Positions 27,301-38,180 of a DNA stretch of 64,000 nucleotides are shown here, in pieces; position 1 is the first letter of the stretch, and every line of letters begins with the position of its first letter. Origin of the DNA: Stutzerimonas stutzeri (lineage in GTDB: Bacteria > Pseudomonadota > Gammaproteobacteria > Pseudomonadales > Pseudomonadaceae); NCBI RefSeq assembly GCF_015291885.1, contig NZ_CP036186.1:2493001-2557000 (forward strand). The letters run 5' to 3'. Made by a program: the position numbers and the translations under genes. The notes below the pieces were generated by a model. It worked only from the letters and a program-made list of their open reading frames with translations. It was not told the origin of the DNA and ran no database searches.

Positions 27301-27549
27301 GCGTGCCGCCTGCGTCTGCGGCCGATCCTGATGACCAGCTTCGCCTTCATCATGGGCGTGGTGCCGCTGGTGCTCTCCAGCGGGGCTGGCGCCGAGATGC
27401 GCCATGCCATGGGGGTCGCGGTGTTCAGCGGCATGCTCGGGGTGACCTTCTTCGGTCTGCTGCTGACCCCGGTGTTCTATCTGGTGATTCGTTCCTTCGT
27501 CGAGAAACGCGAAGCCCGCAAAGCGGTTTACAAGGAGGCCCGCGCATGA
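24379..27549 (+). CDS. mexF: RND multidrug efflux transporter, MexF-like (HAE1 family)
   Basis: The 1056-residue inner-membrane antiporter has the usual 12-helix RND layout with two large periplasmic loops. Typical motifs are FIKRPIFAAVLSLVI at the N-terminus, GIVVDDAIVVVENVER in helix 4 with the paired Asp of the proton relay, and VGLACKNAILIVEFAKD in the second half. Length is close to P. aeruginosa MexF (about 1062). GGAG 6 nt upstream supports the start. It lies 97 bp after mexE and its last codon overlaps the OprN gene as ATGA. It exports drugs in exchange for protons as a trimer with MexE and OprN. No truncation is seen. Confidence 0.95.
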   Translation: MNFSQFFIKRPIFAAVLSLVILIGGAISLFQLPISEYPEVVPPTVVVRANFPGANPKVIGETVASPLEQAITGVEGMLYMSSQATADGQLTLTITFGLGTDLDNAQVQVQNRVTRTMPTLPTEVQRLGVTVDKASPDLTMVVHLTSPDQRYDMLYLSNYAALNVKDELARLDGIGDVQLFGMGDYSLRVWLDPEKVASRNLTASDVVNAIREQNRQVAAGSLGAPPAPGATDFQLSINTQGRLVTEEEFENIIIRASEDGSITRLRDIARVELGSSQYALRSLLNNQPAVAIPVFQRPGSNAIEISDSVRARMAELKRDFPEGVDYEIVYDPTIFVRGSIEAVVHTLLEAIVLVVLVVILFLQTWRASIIPLAAVPVSLIGTFAVMHLLGFSLNALSLFGLVLAIGIVVDDAIVVVENVERNIGLGKSPEEATRQAMKEVTGPIIATALVLCAVFIPTAFISGLTGQFYQQFALTIAISTVISAFNSLTLSPALAAALLRSHDAPKDGFSRLLDRIFGGWLFAPFNRMFDRASHGYVGLVRRILRGSGIALVVYVGLVGLGYMGFASTPTGFVPPQDKQYLVAFAQLPDAATLDRTEDVIKRMSEIAGKHPGVENTVAFPGLSINGFTNSPNSGIVFTPLKPFDERKDPSLSANAIAADLNGQFAQIQDAFIAIFPPPPVQGLGTIGGFRVQVQDRGNLGYEELYTQVQNVIAKSADYPELAGLFTSYQVNVPQVDADIDREKAKTHGVPIDEIFDTMQVYLGSLYANDFNRFGRTYQVNVQADQKFRLAPEQIGQLKVRNNRGEMVPLSTFVNVTDSAGPDRVMHYNGFLTAEINGAAAPGYSSGQAEAAMERLLKAELPNGMSYEWTELTYQQILAGNTAIFVFPLCVLLAFLVLAAQYESWSLPLAVILIVPMTLLSAITGVILAGGDNNVFTQIGLIVLVGLACKNAILIVEFAKDKQEEGMDRLAAILEACRLRLRPILMTSFAFIMGVVPLVLSSGAGAEMRHAMGVAVFSGMLGVTFFGLLLTPVFYLVIRSFVEKREARKAVYKEARA

Positions 27550-28934
27550 AGTTCTTCGCCCTTTCCCTGCTCACTCTGGCACTGAGCGCCTGTGCGGTCG
27601 GCCCGGATTATCGGGCGCCGCAGCCGGAACCGGCGCGTATCGGCGGCGCTTCGGCTGGCGACTACGACCGCTCGCGTTTCGAAGCAGCCTGGTGGCAGCA
27701 GTTCGACGACCCGACGCTGGACGCCATGGTCGGCGAAGCCCTGGCCGAGAACCGCGAACTGCGTATCGCCTATGCCCGCCTGCGGGCGGCACGGGCGATT
27801 CGCGACGATGTCGGCAATGATCGTCTGCCCACCGTCACCGCAGGTGCGCGCGCCGATATCGGCAAGGCCCAGCAACCCGGTTTCAGCGAAGAGCGGGTGA
27901 ACGCCGAGCGTTACGATCTGGGCCTGGACATGGCCTGGGAGCTGGACCTGTTCGGCCGCATCCAGCGCCGCCTGGAATCCAGCGAGGCGCAGGCCGACGC
28001 CGCCGAGGCCGAGCTCTACCAGCTGCAGGTCAGCCTGATCGCCGAGCTGGTAGATGCCTACGGTCAGCTGCGCGGTGCCCAGCTGCGTGAGCGCATCGCC
28101 CGCGACAACCTGGCCAACCAGCGCAATTCCCATGAACTGACCGAACAGCTGCGCGAAGCGGGCGTCGGCAGCGAACTAGACGTTCTGCGCGCCGATGCCC
28201 GCCTGGCGGCCACCGAAGCCAGCCTGCCGCAGCTCAGGGCGCAGCAGGCACGTGCTCGCAACCGCATCGCCACCCTGCTCGGCCAGCGCGCCGATCAGCT
28301 CAGCGTCGACCTCTCGCCCCGCGAACTGCCGGCAATCGCCAAGGCGCTACCGATTGGCGATCCCGGCGAGCTGCTGCGTCGGCGCCCGGACATTCGTGCG
28401 GCGGAACGCCAGCTGGCCGCGGCCACGGCCGATGTAGGTGTGGCAACGGCCGATCTGTTTCCGCGGGTGAGTCTGTCGGGCTTTCTCGGCTTCGTTGCCG
28501 GGCGCGGCTCGCAGATCGGCTCCAGCGCGGCACGGGCCTGGGGCGTGGCGCCGAGCATCAGCTGGGCAGCGTTCGATCTGGGTAGCGTGCGTGCCCGTTT
28601 GCGCGGTGCCGAAGCGGACGCCGATGCGGCGCTGGCCAGCTATGAGCAACAGGTATTGCTGGCACTGGAAGAGTCAGAGAACGCATTCAGTGATTACGCC
28701 AACGCCCAGCAGCGCCTGCTCTCATTGCTGCGACAGTCCACGGCCAGCCGCGCCGCCGCACAGCAGGCGGGGATTCGCTATCGCGAAGGCACTGCGGACT
28801 TCCTCGTGTTGCTGGATGCCGAGCGCGAACGGCTAGTGGCCGAGGACGCCCAGGCGCAGGCTGAAGTCGAGCTCTATCGTGGCGTGGTTGCCATCTACAA
28901 AGCCCTCGGCGGCGGCTGGAAGCCAAGCGCCTGA
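27546..28934 (+). CDS. oprN: Outer-membrane efflux channel lipoprotein, OprN-like (NodT family)
   Basis: The 462-residue protein begins MKFFALSLLTLALSACAVGP, a lipoprotein signal with acylated Cys16. The two outer-membrane efflux protein (OEP/TolC) repeats follow, with GLDMAWELDLFGRIQRRLESS in the first half and LRRRPDIRAAERQLAAATADVGVA in the second. It forms the trimeric exit duct for MexEF. The ATG overlaps the mexF stop (ATGA); although the frame is open upstream, that DNA codes for MexF in another frame. It ends with the conserved YKALGGGW. A terminator follows 41 bp later. Confidence 0.92.
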   Translation: MKFFALSLLTLALSACAVGPDYRAPQPEPARIGGASAGDYDRSRFEAAWWQQFDDPTLDAMVGEALAENRELRIAYARLRAARAIRDDVGNDRLPTVTAGARADIGKAQQPGFSEERVNAERYDLGLDMAWELDLFGRIQRRLESSEAQADAAEAELYQLQVSLIAELVDAYGQLRGAQLRERIARDNLANQRNSHELTEQLREAGVGSELDVLRADARLAATEASLPQLRAQQARARNRIATLLGQRADQLSVDLSPRELPAIAKALPIGDPGELLRRRPDIRAAERQLAAATADVGVATADLFPRVSLSGFLGFVAGRGSQIGSSAARAWGVAPSISWAAFDLGSVRARLRGAEADADAALASYEQQVLLALEESENAFSDYANAQQRLLSLLRQSTASRAAAQQAGIRYREGTADFLVLLDAERERLVAEDAQAQAEVELYRGVVAIYKALGGGWKPSA

Positions 28935-28975
28935 TACCTACCTCTCGTTGGATCGACTTTCTGGTTGATCTCTTC

Positions 28976-29011
28976 TGCCCCGGGTATGGCATCGCCACGG
29001 GGCATTTTTTT
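28976..29011 (+). terminator. Terminator of mexEF-oprN
   Basis: The stem TGCCCCG (28976-28982) with CGGGGCA (28998-29004) is followed directly by seven T residues (29005-29011). This is a textbook Rho-independent terminator 41 bp after the oprN stop. Confidence 0.85.
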
Positions 29012-30409
<1,398 letters not shown>

Positions 30410-30430
30410 ACGAGCTACTTCGGCATAACG

Positions 30431-30461
30431 AAAAGCCTCGCCAATTTGGCGGGGCTTTTTT
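30431..30461. terminator. Bidirectional terminator between dctP-like gene and opmB
   Basis: AAAAGCCTCGCC and GGCGGGGCTTTTTT pair around AATTT with one G-T wobble. A and T runs flank both sides, so it can stop transcription of the plus-strand dctP-like gene and the minus-strand mux operon. Confidence 0.85.
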
Positions 30462-30491
30462 CGCTCAACTGCATGAGGCTCGCTGAAACGC

Positions 30492-31970
30492 TCAGCGCGC
30501 GGGTGGCGTTGTCGACAGCACCGGCTCCTGATCCAGCTGCTGGCTGTCCCAGCCACCGCCCAATGCGGCAATCAACAACACGCTGGCGGTCAGCCGATCA
30601 CCCAGCAGCGTCAAATTGGTTCGCTCATTGTTCAACGCCGTGGTCTGTACCGTGGCTACGCTAAGAAAGTCGACCATGCCGGCCCGGTACTGGTTTTCGA
30701 TCAACCGCAGCGACTCCTGAGCGGACTCCAGTGCTTCACGCTGCACAACGGCCTCCTCTTCAAGCACCCGCAATTGCACCAGGTAATCCTCGACTTCGCG
30801 GAAGCTGTCGAGCACGGTTTGCCGATAGGTTGCCACGGTCTGGTCATAGCTCGCCTCTACGCGCTCCAGCTCCGCGCGCCGGCCGCCGAAATCAAGCAGC
30901 GTCAGCGCAAGTTGCGGACCGAGTGACCAGAACCGGTTGGGCACACTGAACAGATCGCTGAAGCTGCTATTTCGGTAGCCACCGCTGGCCGACAGGGTCA
31001 GGTCCGGATACCACGCGGCCTGCGCAACACCAATATTGGCATTGGCTGCCATCACCTGGCGCTCGGCCGAAGCGATATCTGGCCGACGCTCCAGCAACTG
31101 CGACGGCACAGCGAGCGGTATCCCCGGCAGTGGCGGGATGTCATCGCGTACAGCGATGCCCAGCTCCGATGGCGCCACGCCGATGAGCACCGCGATTGCG
31201 TGCTCCATCTGCGCCCGCTGCCACCTGAGATCGATGGCCTGGGCCTGAGTGCTCTTGAGCTGCGTCTGCGCCTGACTGACGTCGGACTTGGGTGCGATGC
31301 CCGCCCGGTACTGATTCTCCGTAAGCCGAAGCGAGCGTGCGTAGGCGTCGACCGTCTGGTCCAGCAGGCGCTGATGTTCGTCGATCACCCGAAGCTGCAG
31401 ATAGGTTTGCACCAATTCCGCCTGCAGGCTCAGCCGAACCGCAGCGAGGTCCGCGGCACTGGCCTGCATGTTCGCCCGGTTAGCCTCCAGATTGCGCCGC
31501 AGGCGGCCCCAGATATCCGCCTCCCACGACGCACTGAGCCCAGCTTCATAGCTCTCACCCACGCCGCTGCTGTAGGTACTGGTGGTGGAATTGGACCCGC
31601 CGCCACCCTGTGCAGAACGGGTCACCCCTGCGCTGCCGGAAAGGATCGGAAACAGCTGCGAGCGAGCGCCGCGAACCAGTGCGCGCGCCTGACGAAACTG
31701 CGCCTCGGCAGCAGCTAGATTCTGGTTGGAAACGTTCAGCCGCCCGACCAGCGCATCCAGTTCGGCATCGCCGTACAGTCGCCACCATTCACCGCGTTGC
31801 AGTGCATCGGCTGGCGCAGCGGGCTTCCAACCTTCGGCCTGCTTGAAAGCTGCCGACGAAGGCAGGTCCGGCCGTTGATAGTCGGGCCCGAGCGTGCAGG
31901 CACCCAGCGAGAGGGCCAGTGCGACAACAGCGAGGGGGCGCAATGCAAAATTCAGCGACAACGGGTTCAT
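30492..31970 (-). CDS. opmB: Outer-membrane efflux channel lipoprotein, OpmB-like
   Basis: The 492-residue NodT-family channel has a lipoprotein signal (ALALSLGAC, Cys25) and two OEP repeats (SWEADIWGRLRRNLEANRANM; LLERRPDIASAERQVMAANANIGVA). It is the last gene of a four-gene minus-strand operon and overlaps the muxC stop as ATGA. In P. aeruginosa MuxABC-OpmB is unusual in using two different RND pumps, and exports novobiocin, aztreonam and macrolides among others. The substrate range here is by homology only. The C-terminal region after ALGGGW is short and Pro-rich, as usual. Confidence 0.9.
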   Translation of the reverse strand: MNPLSLNFALRPLAVVALALSLGACTLGPDYQRPDLPSSAAFKQAEGWKPAAPADALQRGEWWRLYGDAELDALVGRLNVSNQNLAAAEAQFRQARALVRGARSQLFPILSGSAGVTRSAQGGGGSNSTTSTYSSGVGESYEAGLSASWEADIWGRLRRNLEANRANMQASAADLAAVRLSLQAELVQTYLQLRVIDEHQRLLDQTVDAYARSLRLTENQYRAGIAPKSDVSQAQTQLKSTQAQAIDLRWQRAQMEHAIAVLIGVAPSELGIAVRDDIPPLPGIPLAVPSQLLERRPDIASAERQVMAANANIGVAQAAWYPDLTLSASGGYRNSSFSDLFSVPNRFWSLGPQLALTLLDFGGRRAELERVEASYDQTVATYRQTVLDSFREVEDYLVQLRVLEEEAVVQREALESAQESLRLIENQYRAGMVDFLSVATVQTTALNNERTNLTLLGDRLTASVLLIAALGGGWDSQQLDQEPVLSTTPPAR

Positions 31971-34900
31971 AGCGAGTTTTCCAGGGCGGCGTCGGTGCGC
32001 ACACCGCGCCAGCTGTTGAAACGATGACGCAGACGATCCAGGTACAGATAGACCACCGGCGTGGTGTAGAGCGTGAGGATCTGGCTCAGCAGCAAACCGC
32101 CGATGATAGTCAGACCCAGCGGCTGGCGCATCTCGGCCCCTTCCGCACCGCCGAGCAGTAGCGGCAACGCACCGAGGATCGCCGCCATGGTGGTCATCAG
32201 GATCGGCCGGAAACGCAGCAGGCAGGCGCGGTGGATCGAATCGGCGGGCGACAGCTTGTCCTGGCGCTCGAACTGCAACGCCAGGTCGATCATCAGAATG
32301 GCGTTCTTCTTCACCACGCCGATCAGCAGGAACAACCCAAGCAGCGAGATCAAACTGAACTGGTCGCCAGTAAGAATGATTGCCAGCAAGGCGCCCACGC
32401 CTGCCGACGGCAGTGTCGAGAGAATGGTCAACGGGTGGATGTAACTCTCGTAGAGGATGCCGAGAACGATGTAAACCAGTAGCAAAGCGCCGAGAATCAT
32501 CAGCGGCTGCCCTTGCTGGGTGCTCTCGAATGCACTGCCGGTACCGCCGAGGCGGCCCTGTACCTCACTCGGCATCCCGATCGCGGCGATGGCGCGCTCG
32601 ATAGCCAGCGTTGCCTGGTCGAGACTGACCCCGGGAGCGAGGTCGAAATCGATGTTCTCGGCAGCGAACTGTCCATCGTGGCTAACGCGATCTTCCTCCA
32701 GGCTACGCTCGTAGCGGGCGAAAGCAGCCAGCGGCACGCGGCGGCCATCAGCGGTTACCACATGGATCTGCTCCAGCACCTCCGGGTATTGCGCGTAGCT
32801 CGGGTCGATTTCCATGACCACCTGATACTGGTTCAGCGACTCATAGATCGTCGAAATCTGCCGCTGGCTGAAGGCGTTGTTGAGCAGCGTTGTCACAGTG
32901 CTCATATCGATGCCCAGCCGCTTGGCTGCATCGCGGTCAACCTTGAGGCTGATCTGTTGCGCGCCCTCACCGTCGTTGGCGTCGATGCTGGTCAGCTCTG
33001 GCAACGCTGACAGCGCTTGGGTAACGCGCGGCACCCAGGTGCGCAGGTCGGCCAAGTCGCTGGCCAGCAATGTGTAAGCATAGGCCGAGCTGCTTTGCCG
33101 TCCGCCACCGAACTGCAAGTCCTGATCGGCCATGAGGAACATTCGCCCGCCGGGTACCTTGGGCTGTGTGCTGCGAATCCGCTCGATGACTTTCTGCGCT
33201 GAGATACCGCGCTCGGCCAAGGGTTTGAGCCGGACGATCATGAACGCATTGTTGATGCCGCCCTGCCCTCCGATGAAGCCGGCAACGCTCTCAACTGCCG
33301 GATCGGCCAGGACCGCCTTGCGGAAGATCTCCATTTTCGGCTGCATGACCTGAAAGGACATGCCGTCGTCACCACGAATGAAGCCGGTGAGCTGCCCGGT
33401 ATCCTGCTGCGGCAGAAACGTCTTGGGCACTTGCACATACAGCACCACGTTCAGCGCAATGGTCGCCAGCAGGCTCAACAGGGTGATGCGACGGTGGCGC
33501 AGCGCCCAACTCAGCGACCGGTCGTAATGGCGCAGCAACCACTGATGCGCCTGATGGCTCCAGCGCTGCAGGCGCCCGTCCTTCTCGGGCTCGTTTGGTT
33601 TCAGCCAGCGCGCGCAGAGCATCGGCGTAAGCGTCAGCGAAACCAGCAGCGATACCAGGATCGCCGCGGCCAAGGTGATGGAAAACTCCCGGAACAACCG
33701 CTCGACGATGCCGCCCATGTACAGAATCGAAACGAACACCACCACTAGCGAGAGGTTCATCGACAGCAAGGTGAAGCCGACCTCGCGGGTGCCGATGTAG
33801 GCAGCCTGCAGCGGTGGCACACCATCATCGATATGCCGTGCGATGTTCTCCAGCACCACGATGGCGTCATCCACCACCAGACCCGCAGCAAGAATCAACG
33901 CCATCAGCGACAGAATGTTCAGGGAAAACCCAAACAGGTACATGACAGCAAAGGTGCCCACCAGAGAAACCGGTACGGCCAGCGCAGGGATCAGCGCCGT
34001 GCGCAGGCGGCCAAGGAAAAGGAACACCAGCACGATGACTAGGCCCACTGCGATCAGCAGGGTGCGCTCGGCCTCGTGCAACGTGGCGCGGATCACCGGC
34101 GAGCGGTCCATGGCAACGTTCAGATCGACGCTGCCCGGCATGATTGCCTGCAGTGCGGGAAGCTCTCGGCGAATGCCTTCGATGGTCTCGATGATGTTGG
34201 CGCCGGCCTGGCGATTGACGATCAGTAGCACGGCCTGTTCGTTGTTGAAAAAACCGCTGTTGTAGCGATCCTCCACTGAATCCCGTACCCGCGCCACGTC
34301 ACCGAGACGCAGCGCGGCACCATCCTGGTAGCGGATAATCAGCGGCGTGTAGTCAGCCGCCTGGTGCAGCTGGTCGTTGGCGCGGACCTGCCAGTGCTGG
34401 TCATCGGTTTCGACCATGCCCTTGGGTCGGCGGACATTGCCATTGGCGATGGTCTGGCGCACTTCATCCAGGGATACGCCGTACTGCTCCAGCTGCTGCG
34501 GCTGCAACTCCACCCGTACCGCCGGCAGCGAACTACCGCCGACTTGGATCTCGCCGACACCGGACACCTGCGACAGCTTCTGCGCCAGGATGGTGGAGCC
34601 AAGGTCATAGAGCTCGGCCTTATCCAATACGTCAGAGGTGAGCGAAAGCACCATGATCGGCGCTTGCGACGGATTGATCTTGCGGTAGGCGGGCATGCTG
34701 CGCATACCGCTGGGCAGCAGGTTGCGCGCGGCATTGATGGCGGCCTGCACATCGCGGGCCGCACCGTTGATGTCACGCTCGAGGTCGAACTGGATGATGA
34801 TCCGCGTCGAGCCCTGGCTGCTGCGGCTGGTCATCTGGCTCACCCCCGCAATGCTGCCCAGCGAGCGCTCCAGCGGTGTCGCTACGCTGGACGCCATGAT

Positions 34901-35071
34901 CTCCGGGCTGGCGCCAGGCAGGCTGGCCTGCACGGTGATCACCGGAAAATCCATGTTCGGCAACGGGGAGACCGGCAGCAGACCAAAGCTGACGCCGCCA
35001 AGCAACAGGATCGCCAGGCTCATCAACATCGTCGCCACAGGCCGGGCAATGAAGGGTGCCGACAGGTTCAT
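31967..35071 (-). CDS. muxC: RND efflux transporter, MuxC/MdtC-like
   Basis: The 1034-residue RND pump begins MNLSAPFIARPVATMLMSLAIL. It carries LAAGLVVDDAIVVLENIARHID in helix 4 with its proton-relay Asp pair, and FLLIGVVKKNAILMIDLALQFER in the C-terminal half, wording typical of the MdtB/MdtC subgroup. It works as a heterotrimer with MuxB. It lies 28 bp after muxB and overlaps opmB. Its length is slightly above E. coli MdtC (1025). No internal defects are seen. MuxC and MuxB are paralogues in tandem, so local recombination between them is possible but not evident. Confidence 0.93.
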   Translation of the reverse strand: MNLSAPFIARPVATMLMSLAILLLGGVSFGLLPVSPLPNMDFPVITVQASLPGASPEIMASSVATPLERSLGSIAGVSQMTSRSSQGSTRIIIQFDLERDINGAARDVQAAINAARNLLPSGMRSMPAYRKINPSQAPIMVLSLTSDVLDKAELYDLGSTILAQKLSQVSGVGEIQVGGSSLPAVRVELQPQQLEQYGVSLDEVRQTIANGNVRRPKGMVETDDQHWQVRANDQLHQAADYTPLIIRYQDGAALRLGDVARVRDSVEDRYNSGFFNNEQAVLLIVNRQAGANIIETIEGIRRELPALQAIMPGSVDLNVAMDRSPVIRATLHEAERTLLIAVGLVIVLVFLFLGRLRTALIPALAVPVSLVGTFAVMYLFGFSLNILSLMALILAAGLVVDDAIVVLENIARHIDDGVPPLQAAYIGTREVGFTLLSMNLSLVVVFVSILYMGGIVERLFREFSITLAAAILVSLLVSLTLTPMLCARWLKPNEPEKDGRLQRWSHQAHQWLLRHYDRSLSWALRHRRITLLSLLATIALNVVLYVQVPKTFLPQQDTGQLTGFIRGDDGMSFQVMQPKMEIFRKAVLADPAVESVAGFIGGQGGINNAFMIVRLKPLAERGISAQKVIERIRSTQPKVPGGRMFLMADQDLQFGGGRQSSSAYAYTLLASDLADLRTWVPRVTQALSALPELTSIDANDGEGAQQISLKVDRDAAKRLGIDMSTVTTLLNNAFSQRQISTIYESLNQYQVVMEIDPSYAQYPEVLEQIHVVTADGRRVPLAAFARYERSLEEDRVSHDGQFAAENIDFDLAPGVSLDQATLAIERAIAAIGMPSEVQGRLGGTGSAFESTQQGQPLMILGALLLVYIVLGILYESYIHPLTILSTLPSAGVGALLAIILTGDQFSLISLLGLFLLIGVVKKNAILMIDLALQFERQDKLSPADSIHRACLLRFRPILMTTMAAILGALPLLLGGAEGAEMRQPLGLTIIGGLLLSQILTLYTTPVVYLYLDRLRHRFNSWRGVRTDAALENSL

Positions 35072-35099
35072 GCGCCCCTCCGCGCTATCAACGGCCAGC

Positions 35100-38000
35100 T
35101 CACGCTTCGGCCTCCAGCAGCGGCTCGCGACGACGACCGAAGCGCTGCCCCAGCCGATCGAAGAACAGGTAGATCACCGGCGTGGTGAACAGAGTCAGCA
35201 ACTGGCTGAGCAACAGTCCACCGACCAGCACCAGGCCCAGCGGCTGGCGCAACTCGGCACCCGAACCGGAGGCCAGCATCAATGGGATCGCGCCGAACAG
35301 CGCCGCCAATGTGGTCATCAGGATAGGTCGGAAACGCAGCAGTGCCGCACGGTAGATCGCATCCTGTGGGCTCATGCCCTGATGTCGTTCGGCCTCCAGG
35401 GCGAAGTCGATCATCATGATCGCGTTCTTCTTGACGATGCCGATCAGCAGGATGATGCCGATGATCGCAATCAGCCCCAGGTCGTTACCGGTCAGCAGCA
35501 AGGCCAGCAAGGCACCGACCGCCGCCGAAGGCAGCGTTGAGAGGATGGTGATCGGATGGATATAGCTCTCGTAGAGCACCCCCAGCACGATGTACATCGT
35601 CACCACCGCAGCGAGAATCAGCAGCAGCGTACTCGACAGCGAAGCGCGGAATGCCTCTGCAGCGCCCTGGAAGCGCGTCTGAATACCTGCTGGCAGGCCG
35701 ATCTCCTGCTCCACCGCTTCGATGACCTCCACTGCCTCACCCAGCGATACGCCAGTAGCGAGATTGAATGACAACGTCACCGCCGGAAACTGGCCGATAT
35801 GGTTGATCAGCAGCGGTGCGTTGCGTTGCTCGATATTTGCCAGGCTCGATAACCGCACCGGCGTGCCGCCTTCGCTCTGCACGAACAGTTGCTCCAGCGC
35901 CTGCGGACCGAGGCGATTGCCCGCTTCTGCTTCCAGCACCACACGGTACTGGCTGGCCTGGGTGAAGATGGTTGATATCTGCCGCTGGCCGAAGGCGTCG
36001 TACAGCGCATCGGTGATGTCGGCAACCTGAATACCGAGGCGCGCCGCAGCGTCGCGGTCGATGTCCAGGTATATCTGCAGACCGTTGCTCTGCAGGTCGC
36101 TGGCCACGTCGGTCAGTTCCGGCCGTTCACGCAGGGCCTCGACCAGGCGCGGCGTCCACTCCTGCAGCAACTCGCTGTCCGGCGTTTCCAGGCTGAACTG
36201 AAATTGCGTACGGCTGACGCGATCCTCGATGGACAGGTCCTGCACCGGCTGCAGATACAGCTCGATGCCCGGCACCTTCGCCAGTTCCGGGCGCAAACGG
36301 TCGATGATCTGGCTGGCGGTGAGGTCGCGTTCGCCGTGAGCCTTGAGGTTGATCAGCAGACGGCCACTGTTGAGCGTGACGTTATCGCCATCCACGCCGA
36401 TGTAGGACGACAGGCTATCCACCGCAGGGTCGGCTAGGATCACTCGCGCCAACGCCTGCTGACGCTCGCTCATGGCGCGGAAGGAAATCGACTGCGGCGC
36501 CTCGCTGATGCCCTGAATCACCCCTGTGTCCTGAACCGGGAAGAAACCCTTGGGCACGGCGAGATAGAGCACGACGGTCAGGCCAAGCGTCGCCACAGCG
36601 ACCAGCAGCGTCAACGTCTGGTGACGCAATACCCAGGTCAGCCAACGCGAGTAACCGCCAATCAATCGCTCGACCCAGTCCGGCTTGGCCTCAGCGGCGG
36701 TTTGCGGCTTGAGCAGCTTGGCGCACATCATCGGTGTCAGCGTCAACGAGACCACCAGCGAGATCAGAATCGCTACCGCCAGGGTGATGGCGAACTCGCG
36801 GAACAGCCGGCCGACCACATCCTGCATGAACAGCAGCGGGATCAATACGGCGATCAGCGAGAACGTCAGAGAGATCAGCGTGAAGCCGATCTGTCGCGCG
36901 CCCTTGAGCGCCGCGTTGAGCGGCGTCTCGCCCTCCTCCAGGTGCCGCGCGATGTTCTCCAGCATGACGATGGCATCGTCCACCACGAAGCCGGTGGCGA
37001 TGGTCAGCGCCATCAATGTCAGGTTGTTCAGGGAGAAGCCGCAGACGTACATCACCGCAAAGGTGCCGACCAGCGACAGCGGCACAGCGATCGACGGGAT
37101 CACCGTGGCCGATAGCTTCTTTAGGAAGACGAAGGTCACCATTACCACCAGAAAGGTGGCGAGCATCAATTCATGCTGCACATCGGTGACGGCGGCGCGG
37201 ATGGTTTGGGTGCGGTCGGTTAGAACCACCACGTCGAGCCCGGCCGGCATGCTGGCGGTCACTTCAGGCAAAAGCGCCTGGATGCGTTCGACCACGTCGA
37301 TGACGTTGGCTCCGGGCTGGCGCTGAACATTGAGCAGCACCGCCTGGCTCTCGTTGGCCCAGGCGGCAAGGCGCTCGTTTTCGGCGCCGTCGACAATGTC
37401 GGCTACATCCTTCAGGCGCAGGGCCGCACCGTCCTGATAGGTGAGAATCAGCTCGGCGTATTCCTCTGGCGTCTTCAGCTGGTCGTTGGCATCGAGCATC
37501 GACACCCGGGTCGGGCCATCGAAGTTGCCTTTTGGCTGGTTGACGTTGGAGCTGGTGATCAGCGAACGCACGTCTGCCAGCGACAGCCCATAGGCCGCCA
37601 GCGCCTCGGGATTGGTGCGGATGCGCACTGCCGGGCGCTGGCCGCCGGCAATGCTGACCATGCCGACACCGCTGATCTGCGCCAGTTTCTGCGCCATTCG
37701 CGTGTCGACCAGGTCATGCAGCTTTGGCAGCGGCAGCGACTCGGACGTGACAGCCAGTGTCAGTACCGGCGTGTCCGCAGGGTTGACCTTGTTGTACACC
37801 GGTGGCGCGGGCAAATCGTTGGGCAACAGATTGTTTGCCCCATTGATGGCCGCTTGCACCTCCTGCTCGGCCACGTCCAGCGCCACGTCCAGCGAGAAAC
37901 GCAGTGTGATCACCGACGCGCCACCGGAACTGGTCGACGACATCTGGGCAAGGCCCGGCATTTGCCCGAACTGCCGCTCCAGTGGCGCGGTAACCGCGCT

Positions 38001-38180
38001 GGTCATCACCTCCGGGCTGGCGCCCGGATAAAGCGTCATCACACGGATGGTCGGGTAGTCCACTTGCGGCAGCGCCGCCACAGGGAGCAGCTTGTAGGCG
38101 ATCAGGCCTGCCAGCAGGATGGCGACCATGCTCAGCGTGGTCGCCACCGGCCGCAGGATGAACAACCGGGAGATGTTCAT
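35100..38180 (-). CDS. muxB: RND efflux transporter, MuxB/MdtB-like
   Basis: The 1026-residue inner-membrane pump starts [22 protein letters not shown]. It carries [24 protein letters not shown] (proton relay) and [23 protein letters not shown]. It pairs with MuxC to form the heteromeric drug/proton antiporter characteristic of MdtABC and MuxABC systems. Its ATG overlaps the muxA stop (ATGA), so the two are translationally coupled. Length equals the family standard. The gene order muxA-muxB-muxC-opmB is complete here. Confidence 0.93.
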   Translation of the reverse strand: MNISRLFILRPVATTLSMVAILLAGLIAYKLLPVAALPQVDYPTIRVMTLYPGASPEVMTSAVTAPLERQFGQMPGLAQMSSTSSGGASVITLRFSLDVALDVAEQEVQAAINGANNLLPNDLPAPPVYNKVNPADTPVLTLAVTSESLPLPKLHDLVDTRMAQKLAQISGVGMVSIAGGQRPAVRIRTNPEALAAYGLSLADVRSLITSSNVNQPKGNFDGPTRVSMLDANDQLKTPEEYAELILTYQDGAALRLKDVADIVDGAENERLAAWANESQAVLLNVQRQPGANVIDVVERIQALLPEVTASMPAGLDVVVLTDRTQTIRAAVTDVQHELMLATFLVVMVTFVFLKKLSATVIPSIAVPLSLVGTFAVMYVCGFSLNNLTLMALTIATGFVVDDAIVMLENIARHLEEGETPLNAALKGARQIGFTLISLTFSLIAVLIPLLFMQDVVGRLFREFAITLAVAILISLVVSLTLTPMMCAKLLKPQTAAEAKPDWVERLIGGYSRWLTWVLRHQTLTLLVAVATLGLTVVLYLAVPKGFFPVQDTGVIQGISEAPQSISFRAMSERQQALARVILADPAVDSLSSYIGVDGDNVTLNSGRLLINLKAHGERDLTASQIIDRLRPELAKVPGIELYLQPVQDLSIEDRVSRTQFQFSLETPDSELLQEWTPRLVEALRERPELTDVASDLQSNGLQIYLDIDRDAAARLGIQVADITDALYDAFGQRQISTIFTQASQYRVVLEAEAGNRLGPQALEQLFVQSEGGTPVRLSSLANIEQRNAPLLINHIGQFPAVTLSFNLATGVSLGEAVEVIEAVEQEIGLPAGIQTRFQGAAEAFRASLSSTLLLILAAVVTMYIVLGVLYESYIHPITILSTLPSAAVGALLALLLTGNDLGLIAIIGIILLIGIVKKNAIMMIDFALEAERHQGMSPQDAIYRAALLRFRPILMTTLAALFGAIPLMLASGSGAELRQPLGLVLVGGLLLSQLLTLFTTPVIYLFFDRLGQRFGRRREPLLEAEA